A stretch of 64,000 nucleotides of DNA from the NCBI GenBank assembly GCA_027924025.1, contig AP026970.1, forward strand, positions 2,006,501 to 2,070,500. Direction: 5' to 3'. The notes beneath the pieces are model-generated. The model was not told where the DNA came from and made no database searches. It was given only the letters and a program-made list of their open reading frames with translations. This DNA comes from Comamonadaceae bacterium OS-4. GTDB taxonomy: Bacteria; Pseudomonadota; Gammaproteobacteria; Burkholderiales; Burkholderiaceae_C. Of this stretch, positions 42,028 to 50,883 are shown piece after piece. The stretch's first letter is position 1. Every line of letters starts with the position of its first letter. The translations under genes were made by a program, and so were the position numbers.

Positions 42028-42714
42028 ATGAATTCTTATTACGTCGCCATATTGCAGGGCTCGGTACTCACGGTCGGAGTTTCGCTGTGCGCCCTGCTGG
42101 TGTCCATTGTTCTCGGCCTGCTGGGCGCAGCGGCCAAACTCTCCGGTCGCCCCGTGCTGGTCGCCATCTCCACGGCTTACACCACCGTCATCCGGGGGGT
42201 ACCCGATCTGGTCGTGATGCTGCTGGTGTTTTACGGTGGCACGATAGGCCTGAACCATTTGCTGGAACTCGCCGGTAGCAAAAAAACCGTCGACATCAAT
42301 CCCTTTCTGGCCGGCGTACTGACGATCGGCTTTATCTACGGCGCCTACATGACCGAAACCTTCCGGGGGGCCATCCTGTCCATTCCCAAAGGCCAGATGG
42401 AGGCTGCATGGGCCTTCGGCATGGGACGCGTCCGCGCTTTTGTGCGCATCACTGCACCGCAAATGGTGCGCTACGCCCTGCCGGGCTTCACCAACAACTG
42501 GCTGGTGCTGATCAAGGCCACTGCGCTGGTCAGCCTGATCGGCCTCAAGGAGATGACCTACCTCTCCAAACAAGCCAGCGCTGCGACGCGCTCACCTTTC
42601 GAATTTTTCCTGTTCACGGCAGCCTTGTTTTTGATTTACACCAGCATTTCCTTGTTCGTGCTGCGCAAAATCAATGCCCGTTACAGCCTCGGTACCAAGC
42701 GGGGTGAACTATGA
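42028..42714 (+). CDS. amino-acid ABC transporter permease (HisQ-like)
   Basis: This 228-residue inner-membrane permease is of the HisQ/ArtQ type, with about five hydrophobic segments. The ATPase-contact loop is GAILSIPKGQMEAAWAFGMGRVRAFVRITAPQ, containing the EAA motif. I chose the ATG at 42028 (MNSYYVAILQGS), which has AGG at ribosome-binding distance; an ATG six codons upstream is possible. The stop overlaps the start of the second permease by four bases (ATGA). Confidence 0.92.
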   Translation: MNSYYVAILQGSVLTVGVSLCALLVSIVLGLLGAAAKLSGRPVLVAISTAYTTVIRGVPDLVVMLLVFYGGTIGLNHLLELAGSKKTVDINPFLAGVLTIGFIYGAYMTETFRGAILSIPKGQMEAAWAFGMGRVRAFVRITAPQMVRYALPGFTNNWLVLIKATALVSLIGLKEMTYLSKQASAATRSPFEFFLFTAALFLIYTSISLFVLRKINARYSLGTKRGEL

Positions 42715-43424
42715 AGTGGCACGTAATTTTTGAGCCGCAGAACCTGCAGCTCTACCTCACCGGTATCAGCACCACGTTGGGGCTGCTCTTGTCGTCCTTG
42801 GTCATCGGGGCGGTTTTGGCGTTGATATTCGCGCTGGCACTGACCAGCCGCTGGGCTGTCTTGCGCTGGATCGTCGGCGCCTACACCTACGTGATTCGCG
42901 GCACGCCGCTGTTGATTCAGGTGTACTTGATTTACTACGGTTTGGGCCAGCTCGAATGGATTCAGGCACGCTGGGATGACGTCTGGCCCTGGACACACTT
43001 CAAAGAGCCATTTTTCTGTGCCTTGCTGGCCTTCAGCCTGAACACGGCCGGTTACACCGCCGAAATGTTGGCAGGCGCCATCCGTGAAACGGCTGCGGGC
43101 GAGATTGAAGCGGCACAGGCTTACGGCATGAGCCGCTTTCAAGCCATGCGCCGCATTGTGCTGCCCAGTGCGTTGCGCCGTACCCTGCCCGCTTACAGCA
43201 ACGAAGTGGTGATGATGCTCCAGAGTACCAGTTTGGCAAGTGCCGTGCCGAGCATGCTCGATGTCACCGCCGCGGCGAGCCGGATTTACTCAGACTACTA
43301 CCTGCCCTTTGAGGCCTACCTTGCGGCCGCAGCCATCTATCTGGTAGCGTCGTTCTGCCTGATTGGTTTGTTCCGCTTGGCGGAAAAGCATTTTTTGGCC
43401 TACTTGGCCCCCCGTAAACACTGA
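42711..43424 (+). CDS. amino-acid ABC transporter permease (HisM-like)
   Basis: This 237-residue second permease subunit is of the HisM/ArtM type. It has hydrophobic segments with YVIRGTPLLIQVYLIYYGL, a hallmark of this family. Its EAA loop is GAIRETAAGEIEAAQAYGMSRFQAMRRIVLPSALRR. It would form the channel heterodimer with the upstream permease, to which it is coupled by an ATGA overlap. The AstE-like gene starts five bases after its stop. Confidence 0.93.
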   Translation: MKWHVIFEPQNLQLYLTGISTTLGLLLSSLVIGAVLALIFALALTSRWAVLRWIVGAYTYVIRGTPLLIQVYLIYYGLGQLEWIQARWDDVWPWTHFKEPFFCALLAFSLNTAGYTAEMLAGAIRETAAGEIEAAQAYGMSRFQAMRRIVLPSALRRTLPAYSNEVVMMLQSTSLASAVPSMLDVTAAASRIYSDYYLPFEAYLAAAAIYLVASFCLIGLFRLAEKHFLAYLAPRKH

Positions 43425-43429
43425 CCATC

Positions 43430-44560
43430 ATGCAACGCAAAGACCATCCCCTGCTGTCCAACAGTTTGGGCAGCCTACGCAACCTGAGCAGCTTTCATTA
43501 CGGTACGCCGGGCCAAGGGCCCAAGGTGTATGTGCAGGCGAGCCTGCACGCTGAAGAGCTGCCCGGCATGTTGGCCGCATTCCATTTGCGTGCCTTGTTG
43601 GACCAGGCCGAGGCAGCCGGCCGGCTGCGCGGCGAAGTCGTTCTGGTGCCTGTGGCGAACCCGATCGGGCTGGCACAGCGCATCGACCACAAACCCATGG
43701 GCCGCTTTGAACTCGACAGCTCGGAGAATTTCAACCGCCATTACCCGGACCTGGCCCGGGCCGTGTACGACACCATCAAACCATTGATGGGTTCAGACCC
43801 GACCGCCAACGTGACGGCGGTGCGCAAGGCCATAGGCCAGTTTCTGGACCAGTGGAAACCAGATACCGAGCTGCAAAGCCTGCGCCGCACGCTACTGCTG
43901 CTATCGCACGATGCGGATCATGTGATCGACCTGCATTGCGACTGTGAAGGCGTGATGCACTTCTATACCGAGGAGCCTTGCTGGCCCCAGCTGGAGCCAC
44001 TCGCGCATTTGCTGCAATCGCGTGCCATTTTGCTGGCGCGCAACTCGGGCAGCGGTCCGTTTGATGAATGCCTGTCCGGCGCATGGTGGCAACTTGCCGA
44101 CCGGCTGAAGCAAGATGGCATCGAAGTGCCCTTGCCACAAGGCTGCAACAGCACGACGGTAGAACTCCGCGGCGAGTCTGACGTGTCCCACGCTTGGGCC
44201 AAGGCAGATGCGCAGGCTGTTTTTGACTTTTTGTGCATTGCCGGCGCGGTGCATTCAGCGACACCTGTTCAGGTACCTGCGGCTTTGGCCCAAGCGACCC
44301 CTTTGGCGGGCTCCGAAACACTTCGTACCCCCTTCCCCGGTGTGGTGGCGTATATCGCTGATGTGGGCCAGACCCTGCAAAAAGGCGACCTTGTGGCGGA
44401 AGTCATTAATCCGATCGACAACACCAGCCATCCGATTTACGCTGGCGTAGCCGGCGTGTTTTATGCCCGGGTGCGCGATCGCTACGCCCACGCCGGTGCC
44501 GAAATTGGCAAGATTGCCGGCGCCACTGCATTCCGGACGGGCGAACTCCTGGGCGCTTAA
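43430..44560 (+). CDS. succinylglutamate desuccinylase/aspartoacylase family protein
   Basis: This 376-residue protein is of the M14-type zinc amidohydrolase family that includes AstE and aspartoacylase. The zinc ligands are HAEE (His40, Glu43) and His170 in DLHCD. A C-terminal beta-barrel segment is also present ([26 protein letters not shown]), like the one in the larger family members. It lies inside the amino-acid transporter operon, between the second permease and the ATPase. It probably removes an acyl group from an imported N-acyl or modified amino acid; the substrate is inferred only. Confidence 0.85.
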   Translation: MQRKDHPLLSNSLGSLRNLSSFHYGTPGQGPKVYVQASLHAEELPGMLAAFHLRALLDQAEAAGRLRGEVVLVPVANPIGLAQRIDHKPMGRFELDSSENFNRHYPDLARAVYDTIKPLMGSDPTANVTAVRKAIGQFLDQWKPDTELQSLRRTLLLLSHDADHVIDLHCDCEGVMHFYTEEPCWPQLEPLAHLLQSRAILLARNSGSGPFDECLSGAWWQLADRLKQDGIEVPLPQGCNSTTVELRGESDVSHAWAKADAQAVFDFLCIAGAVHSATPVQVPAALAQATPLAGSETLRTPFPGVVAYIADVGQTLQKGDLVAEVINPIDNTSHPIYAGVAGVFYARVRDRYAHAGAEIGKIAGATAFRTGELLGA

Positions 44561-44604
44561 TTGCCCGATCGCCCTCTACTGAACCTGATACGACTGCTCA
44601 GAAC

Positions 44605-45384
44605 ATGACCGATAACAAGCCCCTGAAACTCCAGGTTGAGAACATCCACAAACGCTTCGGCGGCAACGAGGTGCTCAAAGGCGTTTCGCTGTCAGCACAT
44701 GCCGGCGATGTGATCAGCATCATCGGAAGTTCCGGCTCCGGCAAAAGTACTTTTCTGCGCTGCATCAACATGCTGGAAAAGCCCAACCAAGGGCGCATCA
44801 ATGTCGCAGGTGAAGAGCTTGCGTTGATTGCCGGCCCGACCGGTGAACTGATGGCCAAAGATGCCAAGCAACTCCAACGCCTGCGCACCAAGTTGGCCAT
44901 GGTCTTCCAGCATTTCAATCTCTGGGCCCATATGACGGTGCTAGAGAACATTATTGAGGTGCCAGTCCATGTGCTGGATGTCCCCAAAGATGAGGCGGTC
45001 GCAACCGCACGAAAATACCTCGCCAAGGTCGGCCTGTCCGGGGTGGAAGACCGCTACCCGGCCCACATGAGCGGCGGCCAGCAACAGCGGGTGGCCATTG
45101 CCCGTGCCTTGGCCGTAGAACCCGAAGTGATGTTGTTCGACGAACCGACCAGCGCGCTGGACCCCGAGTTGGTGTCGGAAGTACTCCGGGTCATGAAAAG
45201 CCTGGCCGAAGAAGGACGCACCATGGTGGTGGTGACTCATGAAATGGGTTTTGCCCGTGAGGTGTCCAACCACCTGATCTTTTTGCACAAGGGCTTGATT
45301 GAAGAACAGGGGCACCCCGCGCAGGTCCTGACTGCTCCCCGAAGCGAACGATTGGCACAGTTTCTCTCGGGCAGTTTGAAATAA
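44605..45384 (+). CDS. amino-acid ABC transporter ATP-binding protein (HisP-like)
   Basis: This 259-residue ATPase energises the transporter encoded upstream. It has Walker [10 protein letters not shown], the ABC signature MSGGQQQR, Walker [13 protein letters not shown] and the H-loop [12 protein letters not shown]. It has the HisP-specific insertion around [18 protein letters not shown]. It follows the AstE-like gene by 44 bp. With the receptor, both permeases and this subunit, the importer is complete. Confidence 0.95.
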   Translation: MTDNKPLKLQVENIHKRFGGNEVLKGVSLSAHAGDVISIIGSSGSGKSTFLRCINMLEKPNQGRINVAGEELALIAGPTGELMAKDAKQLQRLRTKLAMVFQHFNLWAHMTVLENIIEVPVHVLDVPKDEAVATARKYLAKVGLSGVEDRYPAHMSGGQQQRVAIARALAVEPEVMLFDEPTSALDPELVSEVLRVMKSLAEEGRTMVVVTHEMGFAREVSNHLIFLHKGLIEEQGHPAQVLTAPRSERLAQFLSGSLK

Positions 45385-45402
45385 CCCTGCGCGGCTGCAG
45401 TT

Positions 45403-47484
45403 GTGACTTCCAAAGGCAACAACTCCACCCTTTTTGAGCACCTTCCGATAGGTGCTTATCGCGCAGCTTTGGATGGCCGCATTCTCCAAGCCAACAACGC
45501 TTTTTTGCGGCTTCACCGTTGCGAAAATGAAGAGGAGCTCGGCCAGCTGCTCCAGGCCCGTAGCCTCAACCCTTACGTTCAGCCCCAGCGTCGCAAAGAC
45601 TTCCTGGATGAGATGCGCAGACATGGCAAGGTCAAAGACTTTGTGTCGGAAATGTTCCGCCTCCAAGGGGGGCAGCGAATCTGGGTGCGGGAACATGCCC
45701 ACGCACTCCATGACAAACTGGGGCAGGTCGTTGCCTTTGAGGGCACGATTGAAGACATCACCCGTGAACGAAACGCGCGCGTAGCGCTGCGCAAAAACGA
45801 GGTGATGCTCCGCAATGTGCTGCAAACCATCCCCGATCAGATATGGGTCAAGGACCTCCAAGGCGTTTATCTTTTGTGCAACGACGCATTTGCCCAAGCA
45901 CTTGGTGTACAGGCAGAAGACATCATCGGCACCCGCGATGCCAATTGGGTCGAAGACTCAGCGGCCGAAGCATTCGCGCTGTCCGACCAATGGGCGTTAA
46001 AAAGCGACAAGACCGTCACGTTTGAAGAAGGTAGCGCCACCAAAATCAACCCGAGTGGCGCCACCTTCGAAGTCCACAAAACACCCATGCGGGATGCGCA
46101 AGGCAAGACCATCGGTGTTCTCGGTGTCTCGCGCAACATCCAGGACCGCAAAGACGCAGAAGCGCTGTTACGCGACACCACCGAGCAACTCGAGCTGGCC
46201 ATCATGGGGGCAGATCTCGGACGCTGGGACCATGACCTGCGACAAGAGCCAGGGTACATGATGGATTTGCGTGCATTCGCCATGTTGGGCTATATGCCGG
46301 GCGATGCCCAATCCCCCCGCTCTTTGAGCGAATTCATTCACCCGGACGACTTGGCACCTCTCGGTGTGGCGGTGTTACGGCACCTCAAGGGGCACAGCAC
46401 CTCCTTCCGGGCGGAGTACCGAGCCCGGCACGCCGATGGTCGCTGGATCTGGCTCAGCAGCCGCGGCAAAGTGGTGCAGACCAGCCAGGACGGCACCCCG
46501 CTGCGTATGGTCGGTACCCTGATGGACATCACCGCGCGCAAGCAAACGGAAGACTCGCTGCGCGCCGCCCAGGTCGAGCTACAAGCCACCCTCGATGCGC
46601 TGCCCGACCTTTTGTTCGAGATTGGTGAAAAAGGGCATTACCGCGCGGTACACAGCGGAAACAAAAATGCACTTTTCGTGGAGCCAGACTTTTTAATAGG
46701 CCGCAGCATCCAAGAGGTCCTGCCCCAGGAAGCTGCCACCGCCTGTATGGCCGCACTCTCGCAAGCCATTCAGAAAGGCCGCTCAAGCGGAGTCCAGTAC
46801 TACCTCGACCGTCACGGTAGCCGCCAATGGTTTGAGCTCTCAGTGGTTCGCAAGCCCACCGTGACCGACGAAGAAATCCGCTGTATTGCGATTGCGCGCG
46901 ACATCACCGAGCGCAAAGAAGCGGAGGAAGCGATCCGCCATCTGGCATTCCATGACCCCCTGACCGGTTTGCCAAATCGCAGGCTCCTGACCGATCGGCT
47001 TCACAGCGCGATTGCCTACAGCCAGCGCAGCAAAGAGCACGGGGCCTTGATGTTCATGGACCTGGACCATTTCAAGCGCCTGAACGACTCCCTCGGGCAC
47101 GACGTGGGCGACCTCCTCCTCCAAGAAGTGGCCCGCCGCTTGCAAAAAAATGTCAGGCAGGTGGACACCATCGCGCGTATCGGCGGTGATGAATTTGTGC
47201 TTTTGTTGCAAGACGTCGGGGAAGACGCGGCCGCTGCCCGCAAACACGCCTCCATCGTGGCATTCAAAGTACTGTCAAGCCTCAACGAGCCCTACGAGCT
47301 ACCCGACACCACCTACCGCACCACGCCGAGTATTGGCGTTTGTCTGTTTATAGGTGACACCCACACACCGGCCGACCTGTTGAAGCATGCCGACACCGCC
47401 ATGTATGTTGCCAAGCAAAAAGGGCGCAACAACGTGTGGTTTTACGAAGATGCTGCGCCCGACAACCCCACGAGAGCCGCTTAG
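45403..47484 (+). CDS. PAS-domain diguanylate cyclase
   Basis: This 693-residue cytosolic signalling protein has no membrane segment. Four PAS-like domains (about residues 10-125, 130-250, 255-385 and 390-510) precede a GGDEF domain. The active site is GGDEF in ARIGGDEFVLLL. The RQVD five residues upstream matches the RxxD inhibitory site, so the enzyme should be product-inhibited. It ends shortly after the GGDEF domain and has no EAL phosphodiesterase. The start is a GTG, 18 bp after the ABC ATPase gene, so it may respond to or be expressed with that transporter. Confidence 0.9.
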   Translation: MTSKGNNSTLFEHLPIGAYRAALDGRILQANNAFLRLHRCENEEELGQLLQARSLNPYVQPQRRKDFLDEMRRHGKVKDFVSEMFRLQGGQRIWVREHAHALHDKLGQVVAFEGTIEDITRERNARVALRKNEVMLRNVLQTIPDQIWVKDLQGVYLLCNDAFAQALGVQAEDIIGTRDANWVEDSAAEAFALSDQWALKSDKTVTFEEGSATKINPSGATFEVHKTPMRDAQGKTIGVLGVSRNIQDRKDAEALLRDTTEQLELAIMGADLGRWDHDLRQEPGYMMDLRAFAMLGYMPGDAQSPRSLSEFIHPDDLAPLGVAVLRHLKGHSTSFRAEYRARHADGRWIWLSSRGKVVQTSQDGTPLRMVGTLMDITARKQTEDSLRAAQVELQATLDALPDLLFEIGEKGHYRAVHSGNKNALFVEPDFLIGRSIQEVLPQEAATACMAALSQAIQKGRSSGVQYYLDRHGSRQWFELSVVRKPTVTDEEIRCIAIARDITERKEAEEAIRHLAFHDPLTGLPNRRLLTDRLHSAIAYSQRSKEHGALMFMDLDHFKRLNDSLGHDVGDLLLQEVARRLQKNVRQVDTIARIGGDEFVLLLQDVGEDAAAARKHASIVAFKVLSSLNEPYELPDTTYRTTPSIGVCLFIGDTHTPADLLKHADTAMYVAKQKGRNNVWFYEDAAPDNPTRAA

Positions 47485-47534
47485 GCGGGCTCTTGGCACG
47501 TCAGAGGCCCTCCTACCCTGAAACATGGAACCGT

Positions 47535-48437
47535 ATGTTGAATTTTCTTCCTTCTGCTTTGGTGGGTTTGATCGCCGGACTCCTCCTGACCATCAACATC
47601 CTGTTTTGGGTGCCGATCCTGTTGGTCTTTGCGATTGTCAAACTGGTACTTCCATTCAAGGCGGTCCGCCTTCGCATAGACCCTGTCATTCTGTCCATCG
47701 CTGAAAACTGGATCAGTGGCAACAGTGGCTGGATGACGCTGACCCAGCGCACCACTTGGGATGTGCAAGGCCTTGAGGGTCTGCGCCCCGACCAGTGGTA
47801 CATGGTGAGCAGCAACCACCAGAGCTGGGTCGATATCTTTGTGTTGCAGCATTTGCTGAACCGGCGCATTCCTTTGCTCAAGTTCTTTCTCAAGCAACAG
47901 CTGATTTGGGTGCCGGTGATGGGCCTGGCATGGTGGGCACTCGAATTCCCGTTCATGCGCCGCCACAGCGAGGCCTACCTGAAAAAGCACCCTGAAATGC
48001 GTGGCAAAGACCAGGAAACCACCCGCAAGGCCTGTGAGAAGTTTGCGCTCATCCCCACCAGCGTCATGAACTTTCTGGAGGGCACCCGCATGACGCCGGC
48101 CAAACACGCCCAGCAACAATCCCCCTACACCCACTTGCTCAAACCCAAGGCGGGTGGATTGGCCCTCGCCCTACAGGCGATGGGTGACAAGTTCCAGAGT
48201 GTTCTGGACGTGACGATTTACTACCCCGATGGCATTCCCACTTTTGGAGACTTCCTGTGCGGGCGTATGCGCCGCGTGGTGGTGCGCGCCCGGTCCATCG
48301 ACATCCCTCCGGAACTGCTCAACGGAAACTACGGTGAGGACGCCGAGTTCCGTGCGGGCTTCTCCACTTGGGTTGCCCAGTTGTGGCGCACCAAAGACAC
48401 CGAGTTGGCCCGATTGAAAGCGGATCACCAACCATAG
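47535..48437 (+). CDS. lysophospholipid acyltransferase family protein (PlsC/YihG-like)
   Basis: This 300-residue membrane-associated acyltransferase has an N-terminal hydrophobic helix (LIAGLLLTINILFWVPILLVFAIVKLVL). The catalytic NHQSWVD has His95 and Asp100 (HX4D), and the acceptor motif EGTR is at residues 182-185. The length and motif spacing match the YihG-type acyltransferases. I chose the ATG at 47535 because the upstream frame runs into the diguanylate cyclase gene. A terminator overlapping the 50-bp element follows. Confidence 0.88.
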   Translation: MLNFLPSALVGLIAGLLLTINILFWVPILLVFAIVKLVLPFKAVRLRIDPVILSIAENWISGNSGWMTLTQRTTWDVQGLEGLRPDQWYMVSSNHQSWVDIFVLQHLLNRRIPLLKFFLKQQLIWVPVMGLAWWALEFPFMRRHSEAYLKKHPEMRGKDQETTRKACEKFALIPTSVMNFLEGTRMTPAKHAQQQSPYTHLLKPKAGGLALALQAMGDKFQSVLDVTIYYPDGIPTFGDFLCGRMRRVVVRARSIDIPPELLNGNYGEDAEFRAGFSTWVAQLWRTKDTELARLKADHQP

Positions 48438-48440
48438 AAA

Positions 48441-48461
48441 AAAGGGGCAGCTAGCCCCTTT
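48441..48461 (+). terminator. intrinsic terminator after the acyltransferase gene
   Basis: AAAGGGGC pairs with GCCCCTTT around a five-base loop, giving an eight-base stem ending in TTT. The right part lies within copy H of the dispersed element, so the repeat contributes to the terminator. Confidence 0.65.
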
Positions 48462-48495
48462 AAATTCTGCATAGTTCGCTATCTATTTGATAGCA
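48446..48495 (+). repeat. 50-bp dispersed element, copy H (divergent)
   Basis: The copy starts GGCAGCTAGCCCC and ends TTTGATAGCA, with exactly 50 bases between these limits, but the centre has diverged. GCTATC-tattt-GATAGC near the end forms a small hairpin. It is the least similar of the ten copies. Confidence 0.62.
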
Positions 48496-48502
48496 AATTT
48501 AC

Positions 48503-49435
48503 TCAGCGCTGAGGTGTTTTTCCGGATTCGTCAGAGAGCACAATCTCCACACGGCGGTTGAGCTGTCGATGGGCGGCGGTGTCATTGGATGCCACCGGAT
48601 ATGACTCGCCATAACCACGCACGCTGATGCGTTCGCTACCTACGCCCATTTGCAACAGTGCATCACGCACGGTTTGACCGCGACGCTCTGACAACTGCTG
48701 GTTGTAAGGATCTGCCCCCGTACTGTCCGTAAAGCCCTCGACCAGCACATTGCGCGTTGGGTTTTGCTGCAGTACTTCGGCCAGCTTTTGCGCACTACGC
48801 AAACCACCGGCAGTGAGGCTGGATTTATCACTACCGAAAAGAACATCGCCCAAAGTAATCACCATGCCACGGTCCGTTTTCTTCGCGGCCAGATCGGCGA
48901 GTTGACTCTCTAACAACGCGGTGCGGCGGTTGGCATCGGTAGTGGCTTGGCGGGCCGCATCAGTCGCACGTTGCGCCTCCATCGCTTGACGCTCGGCGTT
49001 GTTGGCCTGGCGTTGCGCCATGTCGGCGTTGACTTGGGCCTGCTGCGCATTGGCGTTGGCCTGATTGACCTCGTTGGTACGCTGGGTGAGCTGCAACTGA
49101 TCACGCTCCCGGGCGCTTCGAGCCATATCTACCTCGGCCGTTTTTTGTTTGACGACCTCCTGGGTGATCGCAATTTTTTGTCGGGCCATATAGGCCAATT
49201 GGTCGACCTTGTCAGGATCAGCGCTTTGCATTGCAGCCAGGTTGGCTTCTTGCATCGCGTCACTGGCTTGCTTCATTTCCAGCGGGGCGAAGTTGTTCAC
49301 ATTGGGGTTACGCTGGGCTTGGGCGTAATCGCTACGGGCACTTTCCAGCAAGGAAGTGCTGGTCGGCGCAGACGCACAGGCACCCAACAAAATAGCAATG
49401 GCCAATGCGGCGGGGGTCAGGTAGTGGTGTTTCAT
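48503..49435 (-). CDS. OmpA-family lipoprotein with DUF4398-like N-terminus
   Basis: This 310-residue envelope protein has a lipobox ILLGAC (Cys20). Next is a DUF4398-like helical region with long Ala/Gln-rich coiled coil (residues about 90-190, rich in NANAQQAQVNADMAQRQAN). A C-terminal OmpA peptidoglycan-binding domain follows (LFGSDKSSLTAGG, GFTDSTGADPYNQQLSERRGQTV). It probably anchors the outer membrane to the cell wall. It follows a smaller DUF4398 lipoprotein by 50 bp on the same strand, and both share the FAPLEM/FAPAEM motif, so they are likely paralogous partners. Confidence 0.9.
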   Translation of the reverse strand: MKHHYLTPAALAIAILLGACASAPTSTSLLESARSDYAQAQRNPNVNNFAPLEMKQASDAMQEANLAAMQSADPDKVDQLAYMARQKIAITQEVVKQKTAEVDMARSARERDQLQLTQRTNEVNQANANAQQAQVNADMAQRQANNAERQAMEAQRATDAARQATTDANRRTALLESQLADLAAKKTDRGMVITLGDVLFGSDKSSLTAGGLRSAQKLAEVLQQNPTRNVLVEGFTDSTGADPYNQQLSERRGQTVRDALLQMGVGSERISVRGYGESYPVASNDTAAHRQLNRRVEIVLSDESGKTPQR

Positions 49436-49485
49436 GGGGTGTCCTTTGAAAGATTTGAAAAGTCGGGATGGGCTTTGTGGGCCGT

Positions 49486-49884
49486 TTATTTGGCGGCGTT
49501 GGCGCGGTCCAACTCGTCGCGCAGTACGCGTATGTCGTCCTGCAGCGCATTGGCGATCGCCTGCGCCTTGGCCGTGTTGGCCTTGCTTTGTGCCAACTTG
49601 GCGTCCGCTTGTGCCTGGGTTGCCAGCTCCGAGGCCGCTTGGTAGTCGCGGTCGACCATGGCCTTGTTGGCACGGGCCAGCTTTTCACGGGCTGCCGTCA
49701 TTTCAGCGGGTGCAAACTGCATGCCATCAGCGCCAGCCGCGTTGCTGACCGCCTCGCGAGACACTGCTATTTGTGTGGTGGCACTGGTTTGGGGCTGATT
49801 GGCGCAGCCCACGCCGGCTGTTGCCACCAGAGCGGCAATCAGCAGTAGGCGGGATGTGGGGTGGGATGTGGGGGGGAATGTCAT
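49486..49884 (-). CDS. DUF4398 lipoprotein
   Basis: This 132-residue lipoprotein has a leader ending in AGVGC (Cys27), then the DUF4398 domain (MQFAPAEMTAAREKLARANKAMVDRDYQAASELATQAQADAKLAQ) and a helical C-terminus. The same domain is present in the following OmpA-family gene, 50 bp downstream. The function of DUF4398 is unknown; both proteins are expected in the periplasm or outer membrane. The promoter should lie in the region 49885-50192. Confidence 0.87.
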   Translation of the reverse strand: MTFPPTSHPTSRLLLIAALVATAGVGCANQPQTSATTQIAVSREAVSNAAGADGMQFAPAEMTAAREKLARANKAMVDRDYQAASELATQAQADAKLAQSKANTAKAQAIANALQDDIRVLRDELDRANAAK

Positions 49885-50192
49885 GGTGTTTTCTCCGGTA
49901 GACCGGGAGCTCGTGGCCCCCTGTAGGTGGTAATGAACAACACTGCGAAGAGCGGTGTTGCGATGGATGAAGCTTGATGCCCCAGCACCCTGTTGCGAAG
50001 CGGCCGAGGCCGCTCATTTCCGTAGTCCCACTCCTACGTCTCGGGCGTGTGTCAGTGCCCTCCTACATCGCTACAGCGTCCTCACCGGCAGCATGTCGAG
50101 CAACTGGCCTATGCCTCGTTTTGCCAGACCGTCGCACACTGAGCGCTGTCAAAAAACCCGGCGACTCCAACCCCGCCTACCTCAGGAAATCC
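49885..50192. other. divergent intergenic region
   Basis: This 308-bp region lies between the DUF4398 gene (minus) and the YqjD-like gene (plus) and should hold both promoters. It contains the inverted repeat GCGGCC-ga-GGCCGC (50000-50013) and no recognisable gene. The frame continues open upstream of the YqjD-like start but does not look coding. Confidence 0.5.
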
Positions 50193-50471
50193 ATGAAAAC
50201 AGAATCCATTACCACCCCTATCCAAAATGCAGCGGACCAAGTGGCCCCCTTGCTGCACCGTGCAACGGACGAAGCCAACGCGATCACCCAACGCGGCCTG
50301 CACGCGGTGCAGGACGGTGCGCTGCAACTGCGCGAGAAAGCAAACCGTACGGAAGAAGCCACCGTGCGATACATCCAGCAAGAGCCGGTGAAGTCAGTGT
50401 TGCTCGCGGCTGCGACAGGCGCTGTACTGATGGGCGTGATCAGCCTGCTCAGCCGCCCGCGCAACCACTGA
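50193..50471 (+). CDS. DUF883/YqjD-like protein
   Basis: This 92-residue protein has an amphipathic helical N-terminal part (QNAADQVAPLLHRATDEANAITQRGL) and a C-terminal membrane anchor (PVKSVLLAAATGAVLMGVISLL) followed by basic residues. This is the ElaB/YqjD layout. In E. coli, YqjD-type proteins bind ribosomes at the inner membrane in stationary phase. Two further membrane proteins follow, giving a yqjD-yqjE-yqjK-like trio. AGGAAATCC precedes the ATG. Confidence 0.8.
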   Translation: MKTESITTPIQNAADQVAPLLHRATDEANAITQRGLHAVQDGALQLREKANRTEEATVRYIQQEPVKSVLLAAATGAVLMGVISLLSRPRNH

Positions 50472-50499
50472 TCCCACACGCGCAACATTCACGCTCACC

Positions 50500-50883
50500 A
50501 TGCTGCACCCGATATTTCATTTGATCGCCACCCAGCCCCAGCTCTTGGGCAACCATGCGCAGGCCTACAGCGAACTCATCGGCACCGAGCTGGCGGTCCA
50601 AAGCGCCGCTTGGATACGACGGGCACTGCTCGGTGCAGCAACGGTGTGCCTGCTGGGTGTGGCAGTGGTGCTGGCTGGCGTCGCCTTGATGCTCTGGGTC
50701 ACCCCAATGAATGCACTTCCATCGGCGACCTTGTGGGTGCTGGCGCTGGTGCCCGCGGTGCCGGCCGTCATGGCGGCCGTGTGTGGCGTGATCTTGTTCA
50801 ACGTTCGCACTGAACCGGCATTTGCCGAACTGCGCCGCCAAGCGCAGGCCGATATCGCCTTGCTCCGTAGTTTGCCGACATGA
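50500..50883 (+). CDS. YqjE-like membrane protein (phage holin superfamily 6)
   Basis: This 127-residue protein has two strong transmembrane helices (ALLGAATVCLLGVAVVLAGVALML and LWVLALVPAVPAVMAAVCGVILF) and a cytosolic C-terminal helix (FAELRRQAQADIALLRSL). The topology and position between a YqjD-like and a third membrane protein match YqjE/DUF1469. Its stop overlaps the next start by four bases (ATGA). The function is unknown; no lysis genes are nearby, so a holin role is unlikely. Confidence 0.75.
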   Translation: MLHPIFHLIATQPQLLGNHAQAYSELIGTELAVQSAAWIRRALLGAATVCLLGVAVVLAGVALMLWVTPMNALPSATLWVLALVPAVPAVMAAVCGVILFNVRTEPAFAELRRQAQADIALLRSLPT

